64,000 bases of DNA. It comes from Amia ocellicauda (taxonomy: Eukaryota > Chordata > Actinopteri > Amiiformes > Amiidae). Position numbers and translations under genes: made by a program. Below are positions 10,241 to 20,707 of this stretch, one piece after another; position 1 is the first letter of the stretch; every line of letters starts with the position of its first letter. The stretch covers positions 4,054,501 through 4,118,500 of the forward strand of contig NC_089855.1 of NCBI RefSeq assembly GCF_036373705.1, given 5' to 3'. Below the pieces are notes generated by a model, which ran no database searches, was not told the origin of the DNA, and saw only the letters and a list, made by a program, of their open reading frames with translations.

Positions 10241-10759
10241 AGTCCAGCTGCTGTGTTGCTTAGAGTAACAAGACTGAAGGAAAGGTGACCTAGTTTAGGA
10301 CATTGGAGGTGGAGTAAGTGAGTCAGAGAGGTGTCAACTGATGGCAAGAAACTCGTCATAAAGGTATTTAAGAAGCGAGGCAGTTTGTTACGAACTCTCC
10401 CTTTGGTCTAGGATCTACTGGTAGAAAGTGTGGGGTGGAAAGCACAACATAACATGCCTGCACACGCAACTGGGGAAAGTGTGGTGAGATGAGGAAGTGG
10501 TGGGGAGACAGAATGGGGCCACGGACAATGCGGTAAAATAATAATTCATTCATTCTGAATGACAAGCCTCCTGCTGGAGAAAACGGGAGTGGTGAAGTAG
10601 TCACAGCACCTCCTCTGATTGGATGATAAAGGACAGCTAGAGACCAATGATGAGTGATGTGGGAAGAACAACAGACCTGAGAGAGAAACAGAGTGCAAAT
10701 GAGAAAACAACGACACCACACAGACCGCACATGCGTGGGGTCGTAACACAGTTAGAAAC
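10241..10759. other. Intergenic sequence, probable CR1 5-prime region
   Basis: No recognisable gene. Overlapping minus-strand frames at 10368-10761 lack family motifs. The right part probably is the 5-prime untranslated region of the CR1 element whose first ORF starts at 10760, but I have no full copy to compare. Confidence 0.35.
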
Positions 10760-11675
10760 ATGCAGCCACTAATGTATCAGGTTTGCAAAATGATTGCCTT
10801 CCTGGATGAATTCATCCAAGAAGATTTCATTTGTGAACGTTGTCGGCATGTTGAAGTCCTAGAGATCAAGGTCCGTGACCTTGAGGCCCAGCTTGTTGAT
10901 CTGCACTGTATTAGTGAAATGGAAGAATTGGTCAATCCACCCATGAATGAGATGGTGTGCACGCCAAAACCTAGGAGTGTTGAGACCTTAGAGCAGGAAT
11001 GTGTAGAGAACTCCTGGGTTACAATAGGTTGTAACTGCAGAAAAGGGCGTACACAACCCCTAGAGACATCCTAAGAGCTAGAAATGCCCAACAGGTTCCA
11101 ACTGCTGGACACTGAGTTGGACAATGACAACTCAGAGGGTGATGGGAGGGCAGAGCACCACGGTGCCCACTCCCCGCCAGAACAGGGAGGTAGTTATAGT
11201 AGGAGACTCGATTCTTAGAGGTTTAGATCACACAGTGTGTTCTAGTAAGGAGAACCGCATGGTGTCTTGCCTCGCTGGTGCTCAGGTTGCAGATCTCCCT
11301 AAACTAGTAGCCAGGGGGAATCCACTGGTCATGGCCCACATTGGAACCAATGACATAGAAAAATGTAGGGCAGAGGTTCTGCAAGACACATTTAAAGAAT
11401 TAGGAAAGAAACTAAAGAGCAGAACCTCCATGGTTGTTTTCTCCGAAATACTTCTGGTACCACGTGCCAGGCAAGGGAGACAGTCAGAGATTAGAAAGTT
11501 CAACATATGGCAAAAATCATGGTGTAGGGAAGAGGGCTTTAGATTTTTTGGACATTGGTCTTTCTTCTGGGATAGATGGGACCTGTACAAACCGGACGGT
11601 CTACATCTAAACAGAAGGGGGGCTAATGCATTGGGAAAGCAAATGTGCAGAGATATTGAGAATCTTTTAAACTAG
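10760..11675 (+). pseudogene. CR1-type LINE ORF1 with esterase domain, broken
   Basis: The first piece (10760-11074) contains a Cys pair followed by a short coiled coil (CERCRHVEVLEIKVRDLEAQ). The second (11124-11675) encodes an SGNH-type esterase domain: VIVGDSILRGL with the GDS motif, AHIGTNDI and PDGLHLNRRG with the catalytic Asp/His region. CR1-clade LINEs carry such an esterase in ORF1, which acts with the RNA during retrotransposition. A stop codon at 11072 and a frameshift near 11150 separate the pieces, so this copy is dead. The esterase half itself is open and complete-looking. Confidence 0.8.
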
Positions 11676-12015
11676 GGACCAGGGGGACAGGGAGCTCTAA
11701 CTATGGGACATGTACCAGTAATTAAAGAAAACAAAGGGAAACTGCTAGTAGGAAAGTCCTGAAATGCTTGTACCTCAATGGCAGGAGTATAAGGAACAAG
11801 ATGTTAGACCTAGAAGCCACAGTGCTGGCAAATTAGATCCCAGTAACGAAACAGAATCTTTGTGGGTTAAACTTTTGAACAAAAGATCTGGAAGATTAGT
11901 GGTAGGAGGGCAGTTGCTGACAGTGTTTTTCATTTGAGGGGGCAAGACCAGCCCCCCTAGAACCGGCCCCGCAAATACACATTCTAATGTTGGTCAGTTA
12001 GTATAGTTACAATTT
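11676..12015 (+). mobile_element. CR1 ORF2 beginning, truncated, then unassigned DNA
   Basis: About 90 bp after ORF1 the plus strand reads CLYLNGRSIRNKMLDLEATV, the usual start of the CR1 endonuclease (LNARSIRNK type). A stop follows at about 11833 and the rest of ORF2 is missing. From about 11900 to 12015 nothing is recognised. Confidence 0.55.
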
Positions 12016-12640
12016 GTACAGGTGAAGTGAATAACACTGATAATCTCGTTATCATAGCACCTGTCAGTGGGTGGGATATATTATGCAGCAAGTGAACATT
12101 TTGTCCTCAAAGTTGATGTGTTAGAAGCAGGAAAAATGGGCAGCGTAAGGATCTGAGCAACTTTGACAAGGGCCAAATTGTGATGGCTAGACGACTGGGT
12201 CAGAGCATCTCCAAAACTGCAGCTCTTGTGGGGTGTTCCCGGTCTGCAGTGGTCAGTACCTATCAAAAGTGGTCCAAGGAAGGAAAAGCGGTGAACCGGC
12301 GACAGGGTCATGGGCGGCCAAGGCTCATTGATGCACGTGGGTAGCGCAGGTGAACCTGTGTGGTCCGATCCAACAGACAAGCTACTGTAGCTCAAATTGC
12401 TGAAAAAGTGAATGCTGGTTCTGATAGAAAGGTGTCAGAACACACAGTGCATCGCAGTTTGTTGCGTATGGGGCTGCGTAGCCGCAGACCAGTCAGGGTG
12501 CCCATGCTGACCCCTGTCCACTGCCGAAAGCGCCTACAATGGGCACGTGAGCATGAGAACTGGAAGAATGGAAGAAGGTGGCCTGGTCTGATGAATCACG
12601 AGTTCAAGGTGTTGACTTGGCCACCAAATTCCCCTTATTT
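12016..12640 (+). mobile_element. Internally deleted Tc1 element, copy A (3-prime truncated)
   Basis: The plus-strand sequence encodes the N-terminal helix-turn-helix part of a Tc1 transposase ([14 protein letters not shown], then [20 protein letters not shown] and [18 protein letters not shown]). At the SDESR-like catalytic motif (about 12590-12605) it jumps directly to the later TWPPNS region. This is the same deletion seen in copies at 39457-40354 and 53797-54657. The left inverted repeat is missing, and the right part is cut off where Harbinger-like sequence begins. It cannot encode an active enzyme. Confidence 0.75.
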
Positions 12641-13440
12641 TGTTTATTTTACAGTTGTTTTACTGACTACATAACAAAATGTAATTTATTTAATTGCAGA
12701 TTTTGAAGATTTCAGACTCGTTCACACAAAATACATAAAAACAAGAGTTCAAAGAAAGGAGAAGGTTTGAAACAATAGATGGGAAATCTTTTGTTGTTCT
12801 TAAAGTTAACAGATCCAATTTCACTACAATTATACAGAACAAAAAAATACATTCCTTGCAAAATTGTGTAGTGCTGCTGTTGCACAAATAATTGCACACA
12901 CCCTATCTGGAGCCATTCTGATTTCTCCATGCAAGATGTGAAAACGCCTCTTCCAGACTCCAATGCATCTCTCCACAGTGTTGCGGGTTTTGCAATGAGC
13001 CTGGTTGTAGCTCACCTGTGCAGGACTGTGTGGGTTCAGGTATGATGTCATCAGCCACGGTTTTAGGGGATAACCACTGTTGCCAAGAAGAAAGCCCTTC
13101 ACAGCACCAGTTTCAAAAGATAACTGGATGGAACTATTCAGCAAAAGTCTTGAGTCGTGTTGGGACTGACGATGTTGGGAAATCCATCATTTTCAAAGCA
13201 GTTTCCTTTTAGTATTCTAATTTTGCTTGGATCTGTTGCAATGCAACAAACTGCGTGATCTTTCTTTTCAGAGCCAGTGAGACTTGGTGGACAGTCCTGC
13301 TAGCTGATGACTTGTGAATTCCCACAACGTCTCCCACTATATTTAAAAAAACTGACAGTGGAATAAAAACAAATAAGCCACACAGCTGAATAACTGCAGG
13401 AATGCTGTGGCTTCTGTTGGTTGCAGGCTCCATTTAAGCT
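12641..13440 (-). pseudogene. HARBI1-like transposase relic
   Basis: Two minus-strand frames carry HARBI1 signatures. The first (13433-13209) has FLNIVGDVVGIHKSSASR and VHQVSLALKRK, the helix-turn-helix region. The second (13144-12830) has GNSGYPLKPWLMT, YNQAHCKTRNTVERCIG and FARN, the second catalytic and C-terminal region. The central first-Asp segment is missing and the frames are out of register. The fragment abuts the truncated Tc1 copy A, suggesting that one interrupted the other. Confidence 0.75.
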
Positions 13441-13713
13441 TTTAATCCTGTCTACTCTGGGTCAGTGAATTAGCTGAAAACATTTCTTAAGTATTTAAGT
13501 TTGTTTCACTATACTTTATAGCGTAGCTTCAATAGAACACAAGGAAAAAGACTAGAACAAATGGAATACAAGTTAGAAAGCACAAACAGAACATGGCCAT
13601 AGCATTCAAATAACATTATTTTGTTGTAAAAAAATGAATTTATACAAAACATGAATATAAATTGTACACATAGAAAAATATATACAAAACAGAATTATTC
13701 TATACTAACAAAT

Positions 13714-13783
<70 letters not shown>

Positions 13784-13969
13784 ACTAAAAAAAAGGCTTC
13801 TGTCCAGGATCAGTCGTGCATAAGCTTCATGATCACACAAAACAGAGGAATCAAACTTGCATGACAATAAGTAAACAAGCATCGGAACAGCGAAAACAAA
13901 TTCACATCCATGAAAAAAATAGGTATATAAACTGTAATTATTTACATACATAAATAATAACATAATTAT
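13441..13969. other. AT-rich spacer
   Basis: Apart from the trinucleotide repeat at 13715-13782, nothing is recognised. The frame reading through the repeat into poly-isoleucine is an artefact. Confidence 0.4.
13715..13782. repeat. (TTA)n microsatellite
   Basis: About 22 perfect TTA/ATT units in a row. A repeat of this length is likely to vary between individuals. Confidence 0.95.
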
Positions 13970-14104
13970 CCAGTGCAAGATCCTGTCCTCAGAGATGCAG
14001 CTTTCTGCCTCAGATTTCCTGCTGTCATCATTTAAAAAAATCTGCAGTACAGCCTCTTCAGCAGTCATCCCTTTATCCTCAAAATGACAAGCACTGAGCT
14101 GCAT
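13970..14104 (-). pseudogene. Possible transposase N-terminal fragment, unidentified
   Basis: The minus strand encodes DKGMTAEEAVLQIFLNDDS followed by an acidic/serine-rich stretch. This resembles the acidic N-terminus of piggyBac-type transposases (TAEEAL.LIL.DDS patterns), but it is short and nothing downstream confirms it. It could equally be a chance frame or part of the neighbouring Harbinger relic. Confidence 0.25.
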
Positions 14105-14342
14105 AAGCCAATGCTTTCAAGCCTCTAATGAGGATACACCTACCATAAAAGAAAAAAGGCAAGGATAGTATGAAAGCTGAAAATCTCTTCTTTCCATAGC
14201 TTGCAGCACTGACTAATGTGATGCTAGAAAAACAGGCAAAAACTGTCTGATGTGCCGGTGCATTAAAATATATGGGGCAGAGCCAGGAGGATTAGGATTA
14301 GGAAATTAGAATATCTTCTATTCCAAAACATCGTATTTTTGC

Positions 14343-14432
14343 CTGTGCAACAGGCCTGTTTATTTTGTACCTAAACCTAAGTCTAAGACCGTTTAAAAAA
14401 AAAAAAGCATTTAAAACCTTTTGTGCAAGGCT
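14343..14432. repeat. Truncated end of the GGGCCGGTTGCAC Harbinger family
   Basis: The reverse complement (TTGCACAAAAGGTTTTAAA, an AG-rich run, GGTCTTAGACTTA and GGCCTGTTGCAC) matches, in order, the left terminal region of the element at 15668-18509. The outermost seven bases of the inverted repeat are missing. It is an end fragment or short MITE lying directly beside the orphan OR flank block. Confidence 0.6.
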
Positions 14433-15290
14433 TATAATTTCGGCTGCTGTGTGTATCCAGATAAAGGGGACTCGGAGATCACCAGTGACTGGGTTCAGTC
14501 TGGGGCCGGTGACATCAGTGACTTCACTGTCTCCAGTTTCCCTGAGCACCCGGCTGTGAGACTCCAGGAGTCTTACGAACTACCTCAAGCAGCCACTACT
14601 GAGGAGAACACAGGACTGAGCCATTGCGGGGAAAAGAGGTTTTGGAAATGTGCTTTACAGTTGCTTTAGGTCATGGTGTGTAATTGGGTGCAGTGCTTCA
14701 CAGGTCCAGACCCACAGTGTGTCACAGTCGAGTGAATGTCGGTTATTTGAAGTGGAAGGAGAACTAAACAATAAAATTAATAAAATACTATTATCATAAT
14801 CATAATATACATGCCAGCTTACTTGTGTAGAATTTTTATTTTCGAAATTATCATGTCAAAGAATGATCACAACAAATACATTGGGAATTCATAAGCCTTA
14901 ATCAGTTTAGAACAACAATTCATCCCTTATATAAACCACCAGTGCTGCTCCAAAACACATTTAAATGACCTCTTCATTTCTTCATGCTCCCTCCTGTCTC
15001 ATGGGGCTCCTCAGTGTCAAGGAATCCACTCTTCTCCCTATGTGTCCTACTGAAAAGCTGTCTTGGCTGCTCATGGGAAATAAACATATATTTAAGAACA
15101 TGAGAACATAAGAAAGTCTACAAACAAGAGGAGGCCATTCAACCCATCACGCTCATTTGGTGTTAATTTGAATATATTGTAACAATGCATGATGTTTCTA
15201 TTTGCCAAATAAAATTATATCTTTGTAAAATATTTTAAATAGGTTTAAGTCTGTAATCTATATATATATTCATTTATTTTCACACGAGAA
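14433..15290. repeat. Orphan copy of the OR 3-prime flank block
   Basis: This block matches the OR2 3-prime flank (15545-15667 plus 18510-18960) in order, including GAGACTCCAGGAGTCTTAC at 14558-14577, the CTACTGAGGAGAACACAG region, and the segment with GAATGATCACAACA at about 14862. No receptor sequence follows it. It also supplies the unoccupied version of the site where the Harbinger element at 15668 inserted. It looks like a tandem duplicate that lost, or never included, its receptor. Confidence 0.65.
15096..15165 (-). mobile_element. CR1 3-prime end fragment
   Basis: The sequence reads AGAACATAAGAAAGTCTACA followed by AACAAGAGGAGGCCATTCAA. This is the reverse complement of the 3-prime end of the CR1 copies at 36489-38515 and 57745-59036. 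It is a 5-prime-truncated insertion inside the orphan flank block. Confidence 0.75.
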
Positions 15291-15544
15291 AACATAAACA
15301 GGGATGTGAAAATATAAACAATCACAGAATTAAACAATATATCTCAATATATAAGGAATATATTATCAAAACATCAACATAGTTTAATATATATTACCAT
15401 ATATTGTAATTTATGTGGAAAATATATTACAGTATCTTGTAATATACTTTAAAATATATAAATTGCAGTTTTTGTATATTGTGATATATTTTGTGAAATA
15501 CATTAATATATTTTCAAAACATTAAATATTGAAATACATAATAC
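15291..15544. other. AT-rich spacer
   Basis: Very AT-rich, dominated by ATATATT-like imperfect repeats. Nothing coding was seen. Confidence 0.4.
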
Positions 15545-15750
15545 TGCTGTGTGTGTGTCCAGGCCAGGCCACAGTCTGACTCAGAGATCATCAGAGTGGG
15601 GGTTAAGTCCAGGCCCAGTGACATCATTCCCTCCCATCTCCCTGAGCGCCCTGCTCTGAGACTCCAGGGGCCGGTTGCACAAAAGGTTTTAAGAAAATTG
15701 TTTAGGTCTTAGACTTAAATTTAAGCCCCAAAAAAATAGGCCTGTCGCAC

Positions 15751-15783
<33 letters not shown>

Positions 15784-17004
15784 CACTCACCTAAAGGATT
15801 ATTAGGAACACCATACTAATATTGTGTTTGACCCCCTTTCGCCTTCAGAACTGCCTTAATTCTACGTGGCATTGATTCAACAAGGTGCTGAAAGCATTCT
15901 TTAGAAATGTTGGCCCATATTGATAGGATAGCATCTTGCAGTTGATGGAGATTTGTGGGATGCACATCCAGGGCACGAAGCTCCCGTTCCACCACATCCG
16001 AAAGATGCTCTATTGGGTTGAGATCTGGTGACTGTGGGGGCCAGTTTAGTACAGTGAACTCATTGTCATGTTCAAGAAACCAATTTGAAATGATTCGACC
16101 TTTGTGACATGGTGCATTATCCTGCTGGAAGTAGCCATCAGAGGATGGGTACATGGTGGTCATAAAGGGATGGACATGGTCAGAAACAATGCTCAGGTAG
16201 GCCGTGGCATTTAAACGATGCCCAATTGGCACTAAGGGGCCTAAAGTGTGCCAAGAAAACATCCCCCACACCATTACACCACCACCACCAGCCTGCACAG
16301 TGGTAACAAGGCATGATGGATCCATGTTCTCATTCTGTTTACGCCAAATTCTGACTCTACCATCTGAATGTCTCAACAGAAATCGAGACTCATCAGACCA
16401 GGCAACATTTTTCCAGTCTTCAACTGTCCAATTTTGGTGAGCTTGTGCAAATTGTAGCCTCTTTTTCCTATTTGTAGTGGAGATGAGTGGTACCCGGTGG
16501 GGTCTTCTGCTGTTGTAGCCCATCCGCCTCAAGGTTGTACGTGTTGTGGCTTCACAAATGCTTTGCTACATACCTCGGTTGTAACGAGTGGTTATTTCAG
16601 TCAAAGTTGCTCTTCTATCAGCTTGAATCAGTTGGCCCATTCTCCTCTGACCTCTAGCATCAACAAGGCATTTTGGCCCACAGGACTGCCGCATACTGGA
16701 TGTTTTTCCCTTTTCACACCATTCTTTGTAAACCCTAGAAATGGTTGTGTGTGAAAATCCCAGTAACTGAGCAGATTGTGAAATACTCAGACCGGCCCGT
16801 CTGGCACCAACAACCATGCCACGCTCAAAATTGCTTAAATCAACTTTCTTTCCCATTCAGACATTCAGTTTGGAGTTCAGGAGATTGTCTTGACCAGGAC
16901 CACACCCCTAAATGCATTGAAGCAACTGCCATGTGATTGGTTGGTTAGATAATTGCATTAATGAGAAATTGAACAGGTGTTCCTTATAATCCTTTAGGTG
17001 AGTG
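15784..17004 (-). mobile_element. Tc1-like transposon, nearly complete
   Basis: Ends are CACTCACCTAAAGGATTAT (left) and the matching GGTGAGTG end (right), with inverted repeats of about 30 bp and TA on each side (15782-15783, 17005-17006). The length of 1221 bp is normal for the family. It inserted in a (TA)-rich stretch of the Harbinger element. The transposase gene fills most of it and is broken by a single stop codon. This element family is widespread in fish genomes. Confidence 0.9.
15816..16856 (-). pseudogene. Tc1 transposase, full length with one premature stop
   Basis: The minus-strand frame starts MGKKVDLSNFERGMVVGARR and is about 345 residues long. It has an N-terminal paired-like helix-turn-helix DNA-binding region (LSISQSAQLLGFSHTTISR), a second one before RRPHRVP, and the DDE catalytic domain with WSDESRF (first Asp), QDNAPCH (second Asp) and SPDLNPIEH (Glu). 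The only defect I see is TAG at 16568-16566, after residue 96 and in the same frame on both sides. A CAG-to-TAG change would explain it. The encoded enzyme would cut and reinsert the element at TA sites. Confidence 0.88.
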
Positions 17005-17459
17005 TATATATATCAGTTTGGCATTAAATTTAAGTAGTTTTTTAAGCCTACCCTACACCCGGCTTAAATGGGAAAAAGGTATCTCTTGCTATAGAAACTG
17101 ACATGAAACCAACATGGCAGCACATATGCCAGGTAATTTCGATTTTTTTTATATGAAAGGGCATTTCATTGAGAGAATATATTTAAGGACAGACAAAACC
17201 CTTCTCATATAAATAATTCAGAAATAGCACGAGACTGCAAAAGCTCTAAAAATAAATACATCAATACTTAACTACATACAAAGTAATAGAAGTTTAACTA
17301 ATAATAGTTGCAAGTAATTTGACACTGAAATGTTTAATTTAATTAATAAAAACTGTATTAATACTTTAGGTGAACTATTACAATATAAATTCAAATCTAT
17401 TATCTAGTATCTATTATAAAGAATGACAACTGTATTAACAACCAACAACTCGTAGTAAA
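17005..17459. other. Interior of the Harbinger element, no gene seen
   Basis: AT-rich interior sequence between the nested Tc1 and the SANT-like relic. A short ATGGCAGCACATATGCC run at 17113 has no meaningful extension. Confidence 0.4.
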
Positions 17460-18345
17460 TTACAATAATACATTTCTCCTTCCCCTTTCAACTCGAATCT
17501 TGACATTTTTACTTTTAACATTTTGATTTCTAGATCAAGTTTTTCCCTTTACAACAAAATATTTCCCTCCTGGAGTTTCAACAATTCAACGTAAAGGTCC
17601 TCTCTTTGAACCTAGTTTTTCTTTTTTAGTTTGAATGGGGCTGACATCTTCAGAATCTGCAATTAAATAAGTAAATGTCCTGTTGATATGTAGTCGGTAA
17701 AACAGCTGTAAAATAAGCAATATATATTAATAATTGTAACTATACAAATTGGCATACGTTAAAATTAGTATTTGTATTAAACACCACCCCAAAACAATAC
17801 GTATATTATGTGATGCATTTATATATTTTTAATATAACAAGTGTTTCACTATAATATCAGATGATGCACAGTGAGGTTTGTCTCTCTGTGCAGGTTTGCA
17901 GAAGCTGTCACGGTAACTAGAGGGTTACGAAATGTAATGAGCAAAAGCAGGAAGTGTTCGCCCCCCTCAACATGCTTATTAAACGTAGATGTCAGCGAGT
18001 TGTATGTATAAAAACCACTCATTGGACTCATAAAAACATAGTATACACTTTATATTATTGATTGTACTGTATTTAAACATAAAATAAACAGTGAAGTAAA
18101 ACAAAGTACTTTTAAAAACTAATTTAAAAATACATTTAGAGTGCGCACTGCGACGGGGTTGATGGCATTTGTGTTTTGTGTTATTTCATTCCAGACTTTA
18201 TTTTTGTCAGCATTTTCCCCCAAAATGTATCAGTTTTCTTATGATTAGTTGCTCAACTATCACAAGTTTTTCATCTTCGGTGCAATTTATATTTTTTACT
18301 TTACAAGCAGACATTTTTTCCCATTTTCACAAAAGTAATAAGACC
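17460..18345 (-). pseudogene. SANT/Myb-like gene relic of the Harbinger element
   Basis: On the minus strand the N-terminal part reads NCTEDEKLVIVEQL and, after a frameshift, GENADKNKVWNEIT, the start of the Myb/SANT-like domain. Near 17660-17460 an acceptor-like TTTAATTGCAG precedes DSEDVSPIQTKK. Then, in a shifted frame, comes REDLYVELLKLQEGN and EKLDLEIKMLKVKMSRFEL, the charged coiled coil typical of the C-terminus of these proteins. The middle is degraded. The pattern suggests a spliced gene in the original element. Confidence 0.6.
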
Positions 18346-18509
18346 AGACTTTGCTGCTTAGCAACATCTGTTAGGCCAGGGCTAACGCAGGACCCGCAGG
18401 GTTTTGTTTTGTGCAACGGTCTTATCGCAAGGTCTTATGTAAGTCCAATTTCACATGACTTAGACTAAGGCTAAGACTTAAAGTAAGACCTTTTTAGTGC
18501 AACCGGCCC

Positions 18510-19122
18510 CAGGAGTCTTACAAATGATCTCAAGCAACCGCTACTGAGGGGAATACAGATAATACTTTCACTAGATAATACTATTATTATAATCATAATA
18601 TACACACCAGATTACTTATTACTTGGGTAGAAATTTATTTTTGCAAATGATCATGGCAATGAATGATCACAATAGATACACTGGGAATCCATAGGCATGA
18701 ATCAGCTTAGAACAACAATTAATCTCTAATACAAAGAACTAATACTGCTACAAAACACATTTAAATGACCTTTTTCAAACAGATTGCTGGCCTGTAGCTG
18801 CTCTCTCCTGTCTCATGGGGTTCCTCAGTCTCAAGAGATCCACTCGTGTTCCTATTTATGTCCTATTGATACGCTATCTATTTGATAACCAAATTGGATC
18901 TTTCTGTGATATATTTTAAATAGGTTTAAGTCTGTACTCTATATATGTATTTATATCTTCAAAATATATTGTGAGGTCCTGATATGCATTTTCAATAGGG
19001 ATTACACACAAAAATATATTTTAAATATATCCCATATATATCTCATGTAAACCCATCCAGGACCCCTGGATTATGAAAACATCTTTTGTGGTACTCATCA
19101 GTTCACAGGGGGCTGAAACCTT
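18510..19122 (-). repeat. OR2 3-prime flank, duplicated unit
   Basis: This is the stretch after the OR2 stop. It includes an AT-rich block (ATATATTTT repeats), CATTTTCAATAGGGATTACA at about 18985, and the segment around GAATGATCACAATAGA at 18660. The same order occurs beside OR1, OR3, OR5 and in the orphan block at 14433. No gene was seen. Confidence 0.65.
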
Positions 19123-20085
19123 TCACCTGCTACCTGGGAAGATTTTGCTCTTTTTCAGGGTTTTCACCAAGCTTTCCCTGATCTCTTTAGTCCTCAGGCA
19201 GTAGATGATCGGATTCATGAGGGCAGGGAAGATGATCTGAATCACAGACCCCATAACACGCATGTCCACTGAGGTCCCAGGTATCCTGTAGGAGATGAAG
19301 ACCCCTGCTGTCATGAGGAAGAACACAGAGATGACCAGCAGGTGTGAGCTGCAGGTGGACACAGCCTTGGCTCTTCCCGCTGAGCTGGAGATACGCAATA
19401 CTGACAGAAGGATCTTTACATAAGACAGCACAATGAAAAACAGAGGGATGAGAAGAATACTCAGTCCACAAAATAAGCTAACATAGCTGATTGAGAGAAC
19501 ATCTTCACAGGCCAGGTGTAGCACTCCTGAATAATCACAGTAGCATTGGAGGACTCTATTGGGTCCACAGAACCGCTTTGTGAGTGCCAGACTAAAGGGA
19601 AGGATTGGGCTCAGGAACCCTCCCAGCCAACAAACAACTATGAGTTGCAAAGTGAACCTGACGGTCATCCTGGCTGGGTAGTGGAGAGGGTGACAGATGG
19701 CCACATACCTGTCATAAGCCATGAGCAGTAAATTGTAACTCTCTGTAGGTACCAGAGTTTGAAAGAAATAGGTCTGGGTAAGGCATGCTGTGAAAGAGAC
19801 AGTATGAGTAGTAGACCTGAAGACAGCTAGCATAGTGGGTACAGTGTTTGTAGAAAGGCTGATGTCAATAATGGCCAGACTACATATTGTCAGGTACATG
19901 GGGGTGTGCAAGCTTCTGTCTGCTGCGAGTATGCAAATAAGGAGAAGATTCCCCACTAAAATTAGGAGGTAGACTGTCAGGAACACAGCAAACAAGATGG
20001 CCTTGCTCTCTCTGTCCTGCAGTCCAGGGAAACCAACAATAACAAATTCACTGACCATTGATCCCGTGTAGTTTGTATCAGCCAT
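19123..20085 (-). CDS. Olfactory receptor, intact (OR2)
   Basis: A 320-residue seven-transmembrane odorant receptor, uninterrupted, with all motifs of OR1 in the same positions: NYT near the N-terminus, GN in TM1, LHTPMY, MAYDRYVAICHPLHY, KAVSTCSSHL and PALMNPIIY. It differs from OR1 mainly in TM2 (IIDISLSTNTV), TM3 (QTLVPTESY), the loop after TM4 and TM5 (LFCGLSILL). These are positions that line the odorant pocket in this receptor class, so a different ligand range is likely. Glu replaces Gly at residue 194 (ACED instead of ACGD). The start codon is the conserved ATG in GCCATGG context. Confidence 0.93.
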   Translation of the reverse strand: MADTNYTGSMVSEFVIVGFPGLQDRESKAILFAVFLTVYLLILVGNLLLICILAADRSLHTPMYLTICSLAIIDISLSTNTVPTMLAVFRSTTHTVSFTACLTQTYFFQTLVPTESYNLLLMAYDRYVAICHPLHYPARMTVRFTLQLIVVCWLGGFLSPILPFSLALTKRFCGPNRVLQCYCDYSGVLHLACEDVLSISYVSLFCGLSILLIPLFFIVLSYVKILLSVLRISSSAGRAKAVSTCSSHLLVISVFFLMTAGVFISYRIPGTSVDMRVMGSVIQIIFPALMNPIIYCLRTKEIRESLVKTLKKSKIFPGSR

Positions 20086-20134
20086 GGCTGTTCAAAAAAT
20101 CATGAGAAATGATCCTGCAATGCAAAATAAGACA

Positions 20135-20156
20135 TATATATATATATATATATATA
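20135..20156. repeat. (TA)n microsatellite in OR2 intron
   Basis: A run of TA dinucleotides just upstream of the predicted intron-exon junction of OR2. It corresponds in position to the longer (TA)n in OR3. Confidence 0.85.
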
Positions 20157-20586
20157 AATATTAGGTTTTAACTAAGACATGATGAGATAATGTACTCTGG
20201 TACAAAATAAAACCCCATAAAAACAAATACAATGAATGGAGTTAATCATCAGAGACATATCCCCCAAAATATGTTTTACTGTTTTTATAGAATTTAATTT
20301 CCCAATCACGATGCAGAACTTACCTGTGAAATGCCAGCAGAGATGTAACTAGTGACTCAAGTCACTATCATAAATGTACCACTATTGTGCAGTTATTATG
20401 CAACAAATTGTGTTTTTTTACATATGTATATCTTATTGTATGTGTATGTCTTGAAATCTGATATTTTTCAACATTTTAAAATATATTATTCTGCAAACAG
20501 TATTGTCACAATAAATAACAACTACAGCAAGGTCATACAACTAAAGCAGCACTGGTCTGCTCTGAAGAGGAGAACAAGACACTTAC

Positions 20587-20707
20587 CGAGTCTGACTATC
20601 CAGTTATTCTGAAGCACCGCATTAAGATTTATACTGTCTCCCAGTCCACTGAGGCTCTGTAGACTGTACAGCAGCAGCAATTAAAGCAATTAGTTAAACT
20701 CATTAGG
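20587..20707 (-). promoter_or_regulatory. OR2 core promoter and shortened exon 1
   Basis: On the minus strand: TAAT-type sites (20677-20707, GCAATTAAAGCAATTAG and CATTAGG), palindrome at 20640-20653 with one mismatch (CTGAG for CTGGG), six bases, TATAAA (20633-20628), then only 41 bases to the GTAAG donor at 20586. Four other units have 63 bases there. A 22-bp deletion therefore shortens exon 1 or shifts its start. The predicted intron to 20115 is 472 bp. Confidence 0.65.

Larger units (their letters stand above)
15668..18509 (-). mobile_element. Harbinger-type transposon with nested Tc1
   Basis: The ends are GGGCCGGTTGCAC at 15668 and GTGCAACCGGCCC at 18509, each continuing into imperfect inverted similarity (AAAGGTTTTAAG against CTTAAAGTAAGACCTTTTT). 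CAG is duplicated on both sides (15665-15667, 18510-18512). The empty site is visible at 14560-14577, where ACTCCAGGAGTCTTAC is continuous. A three-base duplication suits PIF/Harbinger, and a SANT-like gene relic inside supports it. No transposase gene remains. A complete Tc1 element is nested at 15784-17004. Confidence 0.8.

Noticed and set aside
10368-10761. Overlapping minus-strand frames of 71 and 120 codons
   Set aside because: Antisense to the probable CR1 5-prime region, with no recognisable motif.
13700-14104. 134-codon frame ending in poly-isoleucine
   Set aside because: The second half is translation of a (TTA)n microsatellite; only the first 45 codons might be meaningful and are reported separately with low confidence.
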